Of a stretch of DNA of 64,000 bases, positions 8,941-17,942 are shown in pieces. The stretch covers positions 11,346,001 to 11,410,000 of the forward strand of contig CP018627.1 in NCBI GenBank assembly GCA_002021875.1, read 5' to 3'. Within the stretch, counting starts at the first letter, position 1. Each line of letters opens with the position of its first letter. Made by a program: the position numbers and the translations under genes. Under the pieces are notes generated by a model. The model saw only the letters and a list, made by a program, of their open reading frames with translations, did no database searches and had not been told where the DNA came from. Origin of the DNA: Streptomyces hygroscopicus. GTDB lineage: Bacteria; Actinomycetota; Actinomycetes; Streptomycetales; Streptomycetaceae.

Positions 8941-9170
8941 CGAAGCAGGCCGGGCAAGCTGCACGGGGACAAGGGCTACGATTACGACCACCTGCGGCTA
9001 TGGTTACGCGGCCGTGGCATCACTCCCCGTATCGCCCGCAAGGGCACAGACTCCGGCCGGCGGCTCGGCCAGTACCGCTGGACCATCGCAGACCATGGCC
9101 TGGCTCGCCGGATGTCGACGCCCACACTGTCGCTACGAGCGCAAAGCCAGCCACATCCACCTGTAAGTCT
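8941..9170 (+). pseudogene. IS5-family transposase, C-terminal remnant
   Basis: GKLHGDKGYDYDHLRLWLRG, followed by RGITPRIARKG, is the conserved region before the last catalytic Glu of IS5-family DDE transposases. The next part (MAWLAGCRRPHCRYERKAS) is in another frame, so there is a frameshift near 9090. The N-terminal half and the IS ends are not present. The remnant is joined in frame to the preceding debris, giving a long meaningless open frame. Confidence 0.75.
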
Positions 9171-9440
9171 GGCGAGTTGCGAGGAGAGCGGGCCGTAGGC
9201 TTGGCCCACGTACTACGTGTCTCCTCGCTCACCGCCGCGTTCGCCGCCGTCTTGCCGGCAATGTCACGGCCGTCGCCCTGGCTCCGCCGCAAAGGCCCCG
9301 GTCCAACGCGTTCGCCGGACGATGGATACGCACAGCGCGGCCCGACTGCACCGACCGCGTCCTTATCATCGGCGAACGACAGCTGCGCACGGCCGTAACC
9401 CGCTCGATGACCCCGAGGTGTGCGAGAGGATGCTCAATGC

Positions 9441-9459
9441 TCCACTCCACTGGAGTGGA
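9441..9459. repeat. Perfect 9-1-9 inverted repeat, possible regulator operator
   Basis: TCCACTCCACTGGAGTGGA has two 9-base arms that are exact reverse complements around a single central base. Operators of MerR-family regulators in actinobacteria often have GGAGT/ACTCC arms, so this may be such a site. No adjacent regulator or intact target gene is visible. Confidence 0.4.
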
Positions 9460-9822
9460 CCCGGAGGTGCGCGCGTATGTGAGGGCGGAGCCGGGCGCGC
9501 GGCGGCGGGTCGAGTGGCCACGCCGGGCAGGTCCGAATCCTGCTGGTGCGCGACACGCTCCGCCGGGGCCCTGCAAAGTGAAACCTTGCTTGGCATTGTC
9601 ACGGCAGCGGCAGGGGTCGTTGGCGCAGCTATCGGCGCTGGTGGAGCGGTAGCAGCTGTTTCACCATGCGGTGTGTCCGGTCGCGCTCGTCGCTCACGAC
9701 TGATTCCGCGGCCCTATCGGTGGCGCCCTCGGGGCGCTGCCACATCCAGCTACTGCGAGGGATGCTCCTACGCGGCGGGCTGCTGCGCCCACATCCGGTC
9801 GAAGGGGGGGTGTGCGGTTTCC

Positions 9823-9837
9823 TACCCCCCGCGGGTA
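9823..9837. promoter_or_regulatory. CsoR-like copper operator
   Basis: TACCCCCCGCGGGTA has TACCC and GGGTA arms around a GC-rich centre, the pattern of CsoR operators in Streptomyces. It lies about 40 bp before the DUF6153 gene, which is followed by a multicopper oxidase. CsoR releases such sites when it binds Cu(I). No csoR gene lies in the window, so the repressor would act in trans. Confidence 0.65.
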
Positions 9838-9875
9838 TATTGGCGGTCCCCTGGCAGGGAGCGTGGGTGGAAGCG

Positions 9876-10373
9876 ATGATCGTGCGGAAAGTCCGGTTGA
9901 CCCGCACCCGTAGTGGTGCCGTCCGCTGGGCTCGTGCTGCCGCCATCGCCCTGTTCTTGGTGATCGCCGTTCTGGTGCACCACCAGGCGATCTCGGTGAG
10001 GACCTCTACTTCGCCGGATGCTTCGCGAGCGATGGCCGCCATGGCTATGCCCATGGACTCCGCCGAGCACGGGACCCACCAGGGCGCCGCACCAGCCACC
10101 ACCGACGCTCCGGCGGGCTCTGTGGCCACGCGGCCGGTACTCCAGGCCGATCCGGTCATGTACGGGTACGGGAAGATGGCCTGCGGCGGTGCGGGCGTCG
10201 AACACTGTTCCGCCTCCAGTGTCAACACGCTGAAGCTCACGGCGCCACCTGAGATGTCGTACGCCGAACGCGACGCCGCCCCGCACGTGGCCGGCTCCGA
10301 GCGCGGTTCCTCCGGCACGGCGGAGCGGGCACCGCCCGACCTGCTTTCCGTCCTCTCTCGTTTGCGCATTTAG
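9876..10373 (+). CDS. DUF6153-type Met/His-rich membrane-anchored protein
   Basis: A 165-aa protein with a basic N-terminus and one membrane helix (about residues 21-35, AAAIALFLVIAVLVHH), followed by a Met- and His-bearing extracytoplasmic segment (MAAMAMPMDSAEHGTHQG) and a Cys pair (CGGAGVEHC). These fit the DUF6153 family, which I recall as common next to actinobacterial copper genes. The ATG at 9876 is preferred; an in-frame GTG at 9867 is possible. The CsoR-like operator upstream and the oxidase downstream suggest a role in extracytoplasmic copper handling (inference). Confidence 0.65.
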   Translation: MIVRKVRLTRTRSGAVRWARAAAIALFLVIAVLVHHQAISVRTSTSPDASRAMAAMAMPMDSAEHGTHQGAAPATTDAPAGSVATRPVLQADPVMYGYGKMACGGAGVEHCSASSVNTLKLTAPPEMSYAERDAAPHVAGSERGSSGTAERAPPDLLSVLSRLRI

Positions 10374-10467
10374 GCCGCGCCCCATGGCATCCATGCCCCG
10401 GCGACGGGGCGAGGAGCCATGTCCGCATGTGACCTGAATGGCATATCGAGACAAGGACACCACTTCT

Positions 10468-12087
10468 GTGAACAGCATCAATCGCCGATCCATTCTGCTG
10501 GCCGGACTGGGAGCGGCCGGCGCTGGTGCGCTCGCCGCCTGCAACAGCGCCTCCGGCTCCGGCGGCACCCCCGGTCTGGTCAGTCCCTCCGGCTCCGCGG
10601 TCGCTCGCGTGGAGAAGAAGCGCCCGTCCGCCGGCAAGGTGATGAAGCGAAGCCTGACTGCCACACCCGTCAGGCTCGACCTGGGCGGCGGTGTCATGGC
10701 GAGGACCTGGGCCTTCGACGGGCAGGCCCCGGGTCAGGAGATCCGACTCACGGCCGGGGACATTTTGGCCGCCGAGCTGAACAACCAGCTGCCGGGCAGG
10801 ACCACCACATCCATTCACTGGCACGGCCTTGCCCTGCGCAACGACATGGACGGCGTCCCTCCGGCCACCCAACATGCGGTCCGCGCCGGATCGACCTTCA
10901 CCTACCGCTTCATCGCCGACGCACCGGGCACGTACTTCTTCCACCCCCACGTCGGCGTCCAGCTCGACCGCGGCCTGCACGCCCCGCTGATCGTCGAGGA
11001 CCCGAAGGAACCGTTGTCCTACGACGATGAGTGGGTCGTTGTCCTCGACGACTGGCTCGATGGCGTCACCGGCACCCCGGACGAGGCATTCGCGGAGCTC
11101 AAGCAGGGCATGGGCGGGATGGACCACGGCGGTATGAGCGGTATGGGCGGCAGCAGCCCCGGCTCTGAAAGCCCGGGTGGCCACGATATGGGCGGCATGG
11201 ACACGAGTCCGTCGCCATCCCCTTCGGACTCCGCTGACGGCATGTCGATGAAGTTCATGCTCATGGGTGCCGACAGCAGGCTCCTCGGTGGCGATGCGGG
11301 GGATGTGAAGTACCCGTACCACCTGGTCAACGGCAGGGTCCCGCAGGACCCGGACGTCTACACCGGCAAGCCGGGTAAGCGAGTGCGGCTGCGGATCATC
11401 AACGCGGGCTCGGACACCGCGTACCGGGTGGCGCTGGGCGGCCACAAGCTGACCATCACCCACACCGACGGGTACCCCGTCGAGCACCGTCGGACTGACG
11501 CGCTGCTGATCGGCATGGGAGAGCGCCACGACGTCCTGGTCACCCTCAAGGACGGTGTCTTCCCCCTGGTCGCGCTGGCCGAGGGCAAGAAAGCGAACGC
11601 CATGGCGCTGATCCGTACCGGTTCGGGCAGCAAGCCGTCCCCGACCGTCCGCCCCAAGGAGCTGGACGGCCTGATCACGAGCGCGGCTCAGCTGCGCGCC
11701 GCAGACGATGTGCGGCTGTCGTCGAAGAAGGCGGACCGGGTCCACCGCATCGAGCTGACCGGTGGGATGGGCAAGTACAACTGGGCCATCAACGGTGCGA
11801 GGTTCGACATGGACAACCCTGACGCGAGTCCGCTGCGTGTCGAAGAGGGTCAGCGGGTGCGGCTGGACTTCGTCAACACCACCGACATGTGGCACCCCAT
11901 GCACCTCCACGGCCACACGTACCAGATCGGCAGTACAGGTCCGCGCAAGGACACCACCATCGTGCTGCCCAAGAAGAAGGTGTCCGTCGTGTTCGACGCG
12001 GATAACCCCGGACAATGGCTGTTGCACTGCCACAACGCCTACCACGGCGAGGCAGGGATGATGGCACTGGTGGCCTACCAGTCCTGA
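10468..12087 (+). CDS. Tat-exported multicopper oxidase (copper detoxification type)
   Basis: A 539-aa lipoprotein-like oxidase. It opens with a twin-arginine signal (NRRSILLAGLGAAGAG) ending in LAAC. Copper motifs are complete: SIHWHGLA near 115, YFFHPHVG near 155, HPMHLHGH near 475 and LLHCHNAYH near 517, which supply the T1 and T2/T3 ligands. A Met/His-rich insert (about 213-246, with repeated MGGMDHGG-type motifs) resembles Cu(I)-binding loops of CueO-like enzymes. GTG 10468 is chosen because AAGGA lies 11 bp upstream; an in-frame ATG at 10438 lacks a good RBS. Predicted role: Cu(I) oxidation outside the membrane. Confidence 0.9.
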   Translation: MNSINRRSILLAGLGAAGAGALAACNSASGSGGTPGLVSPSGSAVARVEKKRPSAGKVMKRSLTATPVRLDLGGGVMARTWAFDGQAPGQEIRLTAGDILAAELNNQLPGRTTTSIHWHGLALRNDMDGVPPATQHAVRAGSTFTYRFIADAPGTYFFHPHVGVQLDRGLHAPLIVEDPKEPLSYDDEWVVVLDDWLDGVTGTPDEAFAELKQGMGGMDHGGMSGMGGSSPGSESPGGHDMGGMDTSPSPSPSDSADGMSMKFMLMGADSRLLGGDAGDVKYPYHLVNGRVPQDPDVYTGKPGKRVRLRIINAGSDTAYRVALGGHKLTITHTDGYPVEHRRTDALLIGMGERHDVLVTLKDGVFPLVALAEGKKANAMALIRTGSGSKPSPTVRPKELDGLITSAAQLRAADDVRLSSKKADRVHRIELTGGMGKYNWAINGARFDMDNPDASPLRVEEGQRVRLDFVNTTDMWHPMHLHGHTYQIGSTGPRKDTTIVLPKKKVSVVFDADNPGQWLLHCHNAYHGEAGMMALVAYQS

Positions 12088-12397
12088 TCGCAGACGTCTG
12101 CCCACCCAGGGACGAGCCCGCGAAGGGGCGGACTCGTCCCCGAGCCCACGCCGTGGCAGGCGGCGCCGTCGGCGTGGACGCTGCGGCGGGCCTTGCGGGA
12201 GGCGGCACGTACGGCCTTCAGCCCTGTTCCGTGAGCGGCACGGACCGCGCGAGTCGGTTCAGCGGCGCGGGTTCAGGGTGCCGCCCAGATCTGTGGCACG
12301 GGTCGGGGCGGGCGGGGTGTGTCACCGAGCGGGCCCCGCCCACTGCTCTCCGGTAGGTTGCGGCGGGAAACTCAACTGCCTTTGAAGGACATCCGAC
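12088..12397. other. Intergenic region after the multicopper oxidase
   Basis: About 310 bp without a supported gene. It contains a hairpin at 12109-12140 soon after the oxidase stop. No clear promoter for the following kinase gene can be named. Confidence 0.5.
12109..12140 (+). terminator. Hairpin after the multicopper oxidase
   Basis: GGGACGAG (12109-12116) and CTCGTCCC (12133-12140) are exact complements separated by 16 nt, starting 21 bp after the oxidase stop. There is no U tract. Confidence 0.5.
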
Positions 12398-13321
12398 ATG
12401 AGCACGTCGAAGCTGGTCGAGATCCCGCAACCCCTGGCCGCGTCGTACGCCAGAAGCTTCGGTGAGGAAGGGATGGCCTGGATCGCCGCACTGCCGGCTC
12501 TCGCTGCTGAACTCCTGGACCGCTGGGAGCTGAAACGGGACGGCGCGGCCGGAGCAGGGGAAGCCTCGCTGGTGCTGCCGGTGCTGCGTAAGGACGGCAC
12601 GCGCGCGGTCCTCAAACTTCAGATGCCCAGGGAGGAGACCATCGCCGCGCTCATCGGGCTGCGCACCTGGGACGGCGAGGGAATGGTGCGGCTGCTCGAC
12701 CACGATCCCGAGAGCAGCACCATGCTCCTGGAACGGCTGGACGGTGCCCGCACGCTGACCTCGATCGAGGACGACGACGTTGCGATGGGCATCCTTGCCG
12801 AGCTTCAGGCGCGGCTGGTCCGTCTCCCCGCGCCGCAGGGGCTGAGGAGCCTCGGTGACATCGCCACCGAGATGCTGGAGCAGGTTCCGCGTACGGTCAT
12901 GGCTCTGGCTGACCCGGCCGACCAGCAACTCCTGCGGGGCTGGGCGTCGGCCGTGGCCGAACTGGTCGGCGAACCCGGCGACCGCATGCTGCATTGGGAT
13001 CTGCACTACGACAACGTGCTCGCCGCGGAACGCGAGCCGTGGCTCGGTATCGATCCCGAGCCGCTGTCCGGGGATCCAGGATTCGACTTGTGGCCCGCCC
13101 TGGACAGCCGGTGGGAGGACGTCGTCGCGAAGGGCGACACTCTGCGCATGGTGCGGCGCCGCTTCGACTTGCTCACTGAGGTCCTCGGCCTGGACCGTGC
13201 ACGTGCGACTGGCTGGACGCTGGGGCGGCTGCTGCAGAACGAGCTGTGGGACATCGAGGGCGGTGCGACCGCGCTCGCCCCGTCCTCCGTCGCCATTGCG
13301 GAGTCGCTGCCGAACCGTTAG
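12398..13321 (+). CDS. Aminoglycoside/hydroxyurea kinase, streptomycin 6-phosphotransferase-like
   Basis: A 307-aa kinase-fold protein of the APH(6)/hydroxyurea kinase family. The catalytic loop HWDLHYDN is at about residues 198-205, and IDPEPLSGDPGFDLWP at about 218-233 supplies the metal-binding Asp and family signature. VLKLQMPREE near residue 70 carries the ATP-binding Lys. Family members inactivate streptomycin by phosphorylation at the 6-hydroxyl; many environmental homologues have unproven substrates. It stands alone between hairpins and remnants, so context gives no biosynthetic cluster. Intact, with ATG at 12398. Confidence 0.85.
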   Translation: MSTSKLVEIPQPLAASYARSFGEEGMAWIAALPALAAELLDRWELKRDGAAGAGEASLVLPVLRKDGTRAVLKLQMPREETIAALIGLRTWDGEGMVRLLDHDPESSTMLLERLDGARTLTSIEDDDVAMGILAELQARLVRLPAPQGLRSLGDIATEMLEQVPRTVMALADPADQQLLRGWASAVAELVGEPGDRMLHWDLHYDNVLAAEREPWLGIDPEPLSGDPGFDLWPALDSRWEDVVAKGDTLRMVRRRFDLLTEVLGLDRARATGWTLGRLLQNELWDIEGGATALAPSSVAIAESLPNR

Positions 13322-13688
13322 CCACGCCTGCGCACGCCGGTCCCGGATCGCACCGGATGACAGCCGGCAGGCAGGCCCTGCGGCGACGACGACCACCAGC
13401 CACCGGAACCACCGAGCACAACAACCCGATTGCCAAATGGGGCTCCCCGGTCCGGAACCAGCTGAAGTCGTACAACTACCCAGCCCGTTACGTCCGCCAC
13501 TCCAACTACGTCCTACGCATCGACCCCATCTCCACGGCGACCGAGCAGCAGGACGCGACCTTCCGCGTCGGCCGCCGAGCACCGGAGGCCCCATCGTGGT
13601 GGTGCTGCTCGTGGTCCTGGTGGCGGTCGTCGGGTGGAAGCAGGGTGGTGTCGTGGGTGCGGCGCCGCCGTCACCCGCAGGGCCGGGT
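13322..13688. other. Intergenic debris containing a CBM42 remnant
   Basis: No intact gene. The only recognisable piece is the arabinofuranosidase-B-type domain fragment at 13447-13572; the remainder is not identifiable. Confidence 0.5.
13447..13572 (+). pseudogene. Fragment of an arabinose-binding CBM42 (AbfB) domain
   Basis: The frame reads SYNYPARYVRHSNYVLRID followed by ATEQQDATFRV, matching a beta-trefoil repeat of the AbfB/CBM42 domain (family pattern SxNYPxRYxRH ... DATFxV). Only about 40 residues remain, with no catalytic domain and no start. It is the relic of a secreted arabinan-active enzyme; an intact GH43 arabinanase occurs separately near 44.2 kb. Confidence 0.6.
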
Positions 13689-14610
13689 TCACCGGGGGTG
13701 GCTCGCGGCGTACAGCGCGTACCGGGCGGTGGTGAAGCGGGCGAGGACGTCCGGCAGCGGGGTGATGCCGATGCCGGGCCCGGTCGGCACCGGCAGGTGG
13801 CCGTCCGCCAGGACGAACGGCTCGGTGATGTCCACGGCGAAGTACCGTCCGGAGGCCGAGGTGTCGCCGGGGAGGGTGAATCCGGGGAGCGCGGCGAGCG
13901 CCAGGTTGGGCGCCCGGCCGATGCCGGTCTCCAGCATGCCACCGCACCACACCGGGACGCCGTGCGCGGTGGCGAGGTCGTGCATGCGACGGGCCTCGAG
14001 GTAGCCGCCGACCCGGGCCGGTTTGATGTTGACGACCCGGCAGGCGTCCATGGCGATCGCGGACGCGGCGTCCGCCGCGTTGTGGAGGGATTCGTCCAGG
14101 CAGACCGGAGTGGTCAGCCGCCGCTGGAGACGCGCGTGGGCGTGCAGATTTTTCTCCGCCAGTGGCTCCTCGATGAGCAGTAGTCCGAAGTCGTCGAGTT
14201 TCCGCAGGTGGGCGGCGTCGGCGAGGGTATACGCGGTGTTGGCGTCGACTTGCAGCGGCAGCGCGTCGCCGAACCGTGTCCGTACGGCTCGCACCGGCTC
14301 CACGTCCCAGCCCGGCTCGATCTTGAGCTTGATGCGGAGGTAGCCCTCCTCCAGATACCTCTCGATGTCGTCGATCAGCTGGGGGAGGGAATCCTTGATG
14401 CCGACGGACACCCCGGCGGGCACCCGGTCGCGGACCGCGCCGAGGAAGGTCGCCAACGGCGTCCCGTAGCCGCGCAGTTCGGCGTCGGGCATGGCGGTCT
14501 CCACGGCCGCCTTCGCCAGTTCGTGGCCCTTGACCGCGGCCATGGCGGGGGCGAGGGCCGCCGCGGCCGGCTCCGGGAGGGCGGCGATCCGGGGCAGCAG
14601 AGCGTCACCT
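13689..14610 (-). pseudogene. N-acylamino acid racemase / o-succinylbenzoate synthase-like enolase, N-terminus deleted
   Basis: The minus strand encodes about 307 residues of an enolase-superfamily enzyme: catalytic Lys in YLRIKLKIEPGW, metal ligands in VDANTAYT, LIEEPL and CLDESL, then VNIKPARVGG. These fit the MenC/N-succinylamino-acid-racemase branch. The first 80-100 residues (capping domain) are missing: upstream of about 14610 the frame runs into a gene fragment in the opposite orientation. No start codon or RBS remains. All active-site residues survive, so the break may be recent. Confidence 0.8.
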
Positions 14611-14863
14611 GCCGACGGCCATCCACAAGATGACCGGGCTGACCGCCGAGGTCTTCGGGGTGCCCGACCGCGGACGGCTGGCGCCCGGCCTGGTCGCGGA
14701 CCTGGCGGCATTCGACCAGGCAACGGTCGGTGACACCGCGGCGTACGCCGACCCGCGGCGCACGCCGACCGGTATCCGCTGGGTGATGCAGGCAGGTCAC
14801 GTCGTCGTCCGTGATGGCCGCTGGCTGGGCACCCGCTGCGGAGTTCGGCTCGCACCGGCCTGA
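14611..14863 (+). pseudogene. N-acyl-D-amino-acid deacylase (amidohydrolase), C-terminal fragment
   Basis: From 14611 the plus strand reads LPTAIHKMTGLTAEVFGVPD, then RGRLAPGLVADLAAFD and IRWVMQAGHVVVRDGRW, the closing segment of D-aminoacylase-type amidohydrolases that rebuilds the small beta-sandwich. About 80 of some 500 residues remain. Its missing front end and the missing front end of the racemase on the other strand meet at one point, so one deletion probably removed both 5' ends of a divergent pair. Racemase and deacylase would act on the same N-acyl amino acids. Confidence 0.75.
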
Positions 14864-14971
14864 AACGAACTCATGCACGGTTGGCCCTTCAACGCGGCCG
14901 AGATCTGGACCTGCAGCGGCGGCGCCACCCATGAGTCGGCCGGAGCCTGATCCTGGCTGATCGTCACCTCC

Positions 14972-15005
14972 GCCCGCGGCTCCTGGCACCGGGGGAGCCG
15001 CGGGC
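14972..15005 (+). terminator. Strong hairpin after the deacylase fragment
   Basis: GCCCGCGGCTCC (14972-14983) pairs perfectly with GGAGCCGCGGGC (14994-15005) over 12 bp with a 10-nt loop. It is probably the original terminator of the deleted deacylase gene. Confidence 0.6.
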
Positions 15006-15107
15006 CGCTTGCCCGGAAACCGGTCCCGGTCGAAGTCCCGCCGTATCGAAGTGTGTTCAGCCTATTGACGGGCTATGTGCGGACGCGATGGTATGTGATG
15101 GAATTCA

Positions 15108-15122
15108 TTGGAAAGCGTTCAA
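15108..15122. promoter_or_regulatory. LacI-family/CRE-like operator upstream of GH97 gene
   Basis: TTGGAAAGCGTTCAA is symmetrical at its conserved positions (TTGxAA....TTxCAA) around a central AGCG. Such sites bind LacI/GalR repressors of sugar-degradation genes. It lies 90 bp before the GH97 start, where a repressor could act. Confidence 0.5.
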
Positions 15123-15211
15123 TCTTGTTGATCCTGCCTCCGGCACTCCGCGCAGTACGCGATGGGCATCGGCCATGCGCGGTGCTCGACGGAACAAGAC
15201 AAGGGGCATGA

Positions 15212-17932
15212 ATGCGACAAAGACGTGAGAGAGTCTGGCGGGCAGTGACCGGCGTGGTCGCGGCGGCGCTGGTGGGCAGCGGACTGGTCGTGGCGGCCGC
15301 CGTGCCGTCCACGGCCGAGCAGCCCGCCGCCCGCACCTGGACGGTGAGCGGCCCCGGCCATTCGGATCTGACCGCCGAGCTGAACCTCAACGCCGCCGGC
15401 GAGCTGCGCCTGGCGGTCGATCGCGGCGCCGCGCCGGTGCTGCTGCCGGGTCGGCTCGGCATCCGCACCGAACAGCACGACCTGACATCGGGACTGCGGC
15501 TGGTCCGCAGGCAGGACCGCACGGTCCACGACTCCTACAAGATGACCACGGGCAAGCAGCTCAAGCGCACGACCACGATGCGGGAGGCCACGCTCACCTT
15601 TCGCGCGGCCGACGGCGCGCGGCTGGGCGTCGTGCTGCGGGTGTCCGACGACGGCGTGGCCTACCGGTACCTGCTGGACGGACCGGGCCAGGTGACCGTC
15701 GATCAGGAGGTGTCGACCTTCAGGCTGCCGACGGACGCCAAGGCGTGGGTGCAGCCCTACGAGCCCAGTTACGAGACCGAGCGCACCGAGACCACCGCGG
15801 GCGCGGCCAACGAGGCGCAGCCGAAGACATGCAGCGGCGACACCTGCTCGTTCGGCTACCCGACGCTGTTCGAGGTGAACGGCAGCTTCGTGCTGCTCAC
15901 CGAGGCTGACGTCGACGGCCGATACTCCGGCAGCCACCTCGAACACCGGGACGGCAGCTCCTCGTACCAGGTCGCGCTGGCGGACGACGCGCCCGTGACC
16001 TCGCAGGGACCGCTGGCGACGCCGTGGCGCACCGCGATCGTGGGGAGCCTGGACACGCTGGTCGGCTCCACCCTTGTGGACGATCTCGCGCCGCCGTCGA
16101 AGGTCGCGGACACCTCGTGGATCCGGCCGGGCATGGACGACTGGTCCTGGCTGAGCGACGGGTCGAGCCCCGGCGACTTCGACCGGCAGCGCGACTTCGT
16201 CGACTACGCGGCCGAGCACGGACTGCAGTACACACTCGTCGACGCCGGCTGGCAGGAGGGCTGGGTTCCGGAGCTGGTCCGCTACGCGCGGGCCCGCGGC
16301 GTCGATGTGCTGCTGTGGTTCGACTGGAACGACCTCAGGACCCAGCAACAGCGCGACGTCTGGCTGCCCAAGGTCAAGGCGTGGGGAGTCGCGGGCGTCA
16401 AGGTCGACTACATGTCCTCCGACTCCCAGGCGCAGTTTCAGTGGTACGACGCGATCCTGCGCGACACGGCCAGGCTCAAGCTCATGATCGACTTCCATGG
16501 CGCGACGATCCCGCGCGGCCTGCAGCGAACCTGGCCGCAGGTGATGAGCGTCGAGGCGGTCCGCGGCGAGGAGAACGGGCAGAACCCCACCCGCGACATC
16601 TTCCTGGCCTTCACCCGTAACATCGTCGGGTCGATGGACTACACGCCGACCTGGTTCTCCCGGCCCGGCCGGCAGGGCACACTCGCGCGCGAACTGGCGC
16701 TGCCCGTGGTGTTCGAGTCCGGCTGGACGAGCCTCGGCGACAATCCCGAGGGCTTCGCTGCCCAGCCGGTGGCCGAGCGCTATCTCGAACAGCTCCCCAC
16801 CGCTTGGGACGAGACGCACCTGCTTTCCGGAGGACCCGGGGAGCGTCCGGCCGGCGACCGGCAGGTCGTGATCGCGCGCCGCAGCGCGGACCGTTGGTTC
16901 GTCGGCGGGATCCTCGCGGGCACGAGTGACACGATGGAGGCGCCCCTCGGTTTCCTGGGCAAGGGCAAGTGGCTGCTGGAGACGGTCACAGACAAGGGCA
17001 ACCAACTGCAGCGCACGGTGCGTACGGTGACTGCCAAGGACACCTACACGGTCCTCACGGCCGACAACGGCGGCTTCGCCGCGCTGGCCTGCCCCGCCAC
17101 CAAGGGCCGCACCGACTGCGACGAGCCTGTCGTGACCGCGCCCACCACCGTCCTGACACTTGACCCCACGACCGCGACCGCGGGCCCAGGCACGACCGTC
17201 AAGATCAACGCGCGGTTCGTGTTGCCGCGAGGAGACGCACTGCACGACGTGCGGATGACGCTGGACGCCGACCGGCTCCCCGTGGGCTGGACCGTGACCG
17301 GGGCCGATGTCTTGGCCGGGTCGCTCAAGGAGGGCAAGACGCTGAGCGGCCGCTTCAAGGTGACGGTCGGCAAGGACCAGCCGGGCGGCGCTGTGGAGGT
17401 GCCCGTCTCCGTGACCTACGCCGACCCGGCCGGGCACAAAGCCCCACCCATCCATGTGGAGCAGGTCGTGCGGGTCGCCATCCCCCTGCACGGCACGATC
17501 TACGCCAGTGACCAGTCATTCCTCACGCAGACCAACGGCTACGGACCGGTCGAGCGTGACCAGTCCAACGGCGACAGCGGCAGGCAGGACGGGCATCCCT
17601 TGACGATCGGCGGAGCCGTGTACGACAAGGGCCTGGGCATGCACGCGCCGGCCCGCATCGACATGGACATACAGGGGCGCTGTACCCGCTTCGAGGCCCA
17701 CGTGGGCGTCGACGACGAGGCCGAGGGACAGGGCAGCGTCACGTTCACCGTCCTCGGTGACGGCCGGCAACTGGCCGCCACCGACGTGGTCCGCAGCGGC
17801 CAGGCGGCGGTCGACGTCACCACCGACACCACCGGCATGCACACCCTGAGCCTGGTCGTCGGCGACGCCGGCGACGGCAAGAACTTCGACCACGCGGACT
17901 GGGGCCTGGCACGCATCACCTGCGCGGACTGA
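15212..17932 (+). CDS. Secreted GH97 glycoside hydrolase with C-terminal NPCBM domain
   Basis: A 906-aa protein with a Sec signal (VTGVVAAALVGSGLVVAAAV). The N-terminal GH97 beta-sandwich spans about 40-300. The TIM barrel has DDWSWL near 309, GVKVDYM near 396, MIDFHG near 425 and SVEAVRGEE near 446. The Asp in VKVD fits the nucleophile of retaining GH97 alpha-galactosidases, whereas SusB-type inverting members use a Glu elsewhere. A linker domain (about 640-755) is followed by an NPCBM-type sugar-binding module (HGTIYASDQSF to WGLARITCAD, about 760-905). It is preceded by a LacI-type site and followed by a strong terminator, so it is probably monocistronic. Confidence 0.88.
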   Translation: MRQRRERVWRAVTGVVAAALVGSGLVVAAAVPSTAEQPAARTWTVSGPGHSDLTAELNLNAAGELRLAVDRGAAPVLLPGRLGIRTEQHDLTSGLRLVRRQDRTVHDSYKMTTGKQLKRTTTMREATLTFRAADGARLGVVLRVSDDGVAYRYLLDGPGQVTVDQEVSTFRLPTDAKAWVQPYEPSYETERTETTAGAANEAQPKTCSGDTCSFGYPTLFEVNGSFVLLTEADVDGRYSGSHLEHRDGSSSYQVALADDAPVTSQGPLATPWRTAIVGSLDTLVGSTLVDDLAPPSKVADTSWIRPGMDDWSWLSDGSSPGDFDRQRDFVDYAAEHGLQYTLVDAGWQEGWVPELVRYARARGVDVLLWFDWNDLRTQQQRDVWLPKVKAWGVAGVKVDYMSSDSQAQFQWYDAILRDTARLKLMIDFHGATIPRGLQRTWPQVMSVEAVRGEENGQNPTRDIFLAFTRNIVGSMDYTPTWFSRPGRQGTLARELALPVVFESGWTSLGDNPEGFAAQPVAERYLEQLPTAWDETHLLSGGPGERPAGDRQVVIARRSADRWFVGGILAGTSDTMEAPLGFLGKGKWLLETVTDKGNQLQRTVRTVTAKDTYTVLTADNGGFAALACPATKGRTDCDEPVVTAPTTVLTLDPTTATAGPGTTVKINARFVLPRGDALHDVRMTLDADRLPVGWTVTGADVLAGSLKEGKTLSGRFKVTVGKDQPGGAVEVPVSVTYADPAGHKAPPIHVEQVVRVAIPLHGTIYASDQSFLTQTNGYGPVERDQSNGDSGRQDGHPLTIGGAVYDKGLGMHAPARIDMDIQGRCTRFEAHVGVDDEAEGQGSVTFTVLGDGRQLAATDVVRSGQAAVDVTTDTTGMHTLSLVVGDAGDGKNFDHADWGLARITCAD

Positions 17933-17942
17933 CTCCCGCCCC

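Larger units (their letters stand above)
9171..9875. other. Gene-less region upstream of the copper locus
   Basis: About 700 bp with open frames on both strands but no recognisable product. It contains a perfect inverted repeat at 9441-9459 and a CsoR-like operator at 9823-9837. The rest shows nothing I can support. Confidence 0.5.
14864..15211. other. Intergenic region before the GH97 gene
   Basis: About 350 bp with a strong hairpin at 14972-15005 and a LacI-type palindrome at 15108-15122. TTGACG at 15065-15070 could be a -35 element, but no good -10 sits at the right distance. No gene. Confidence 0.5.

Noticed and set aside
15119..17491. Minus-strand frame of 790 codons opposite the GH97 gene
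   Set aside because: The translation lacks domains and mirrors codon bias of the real gene; signal peptide and catalytic motifs are on the plus strand.
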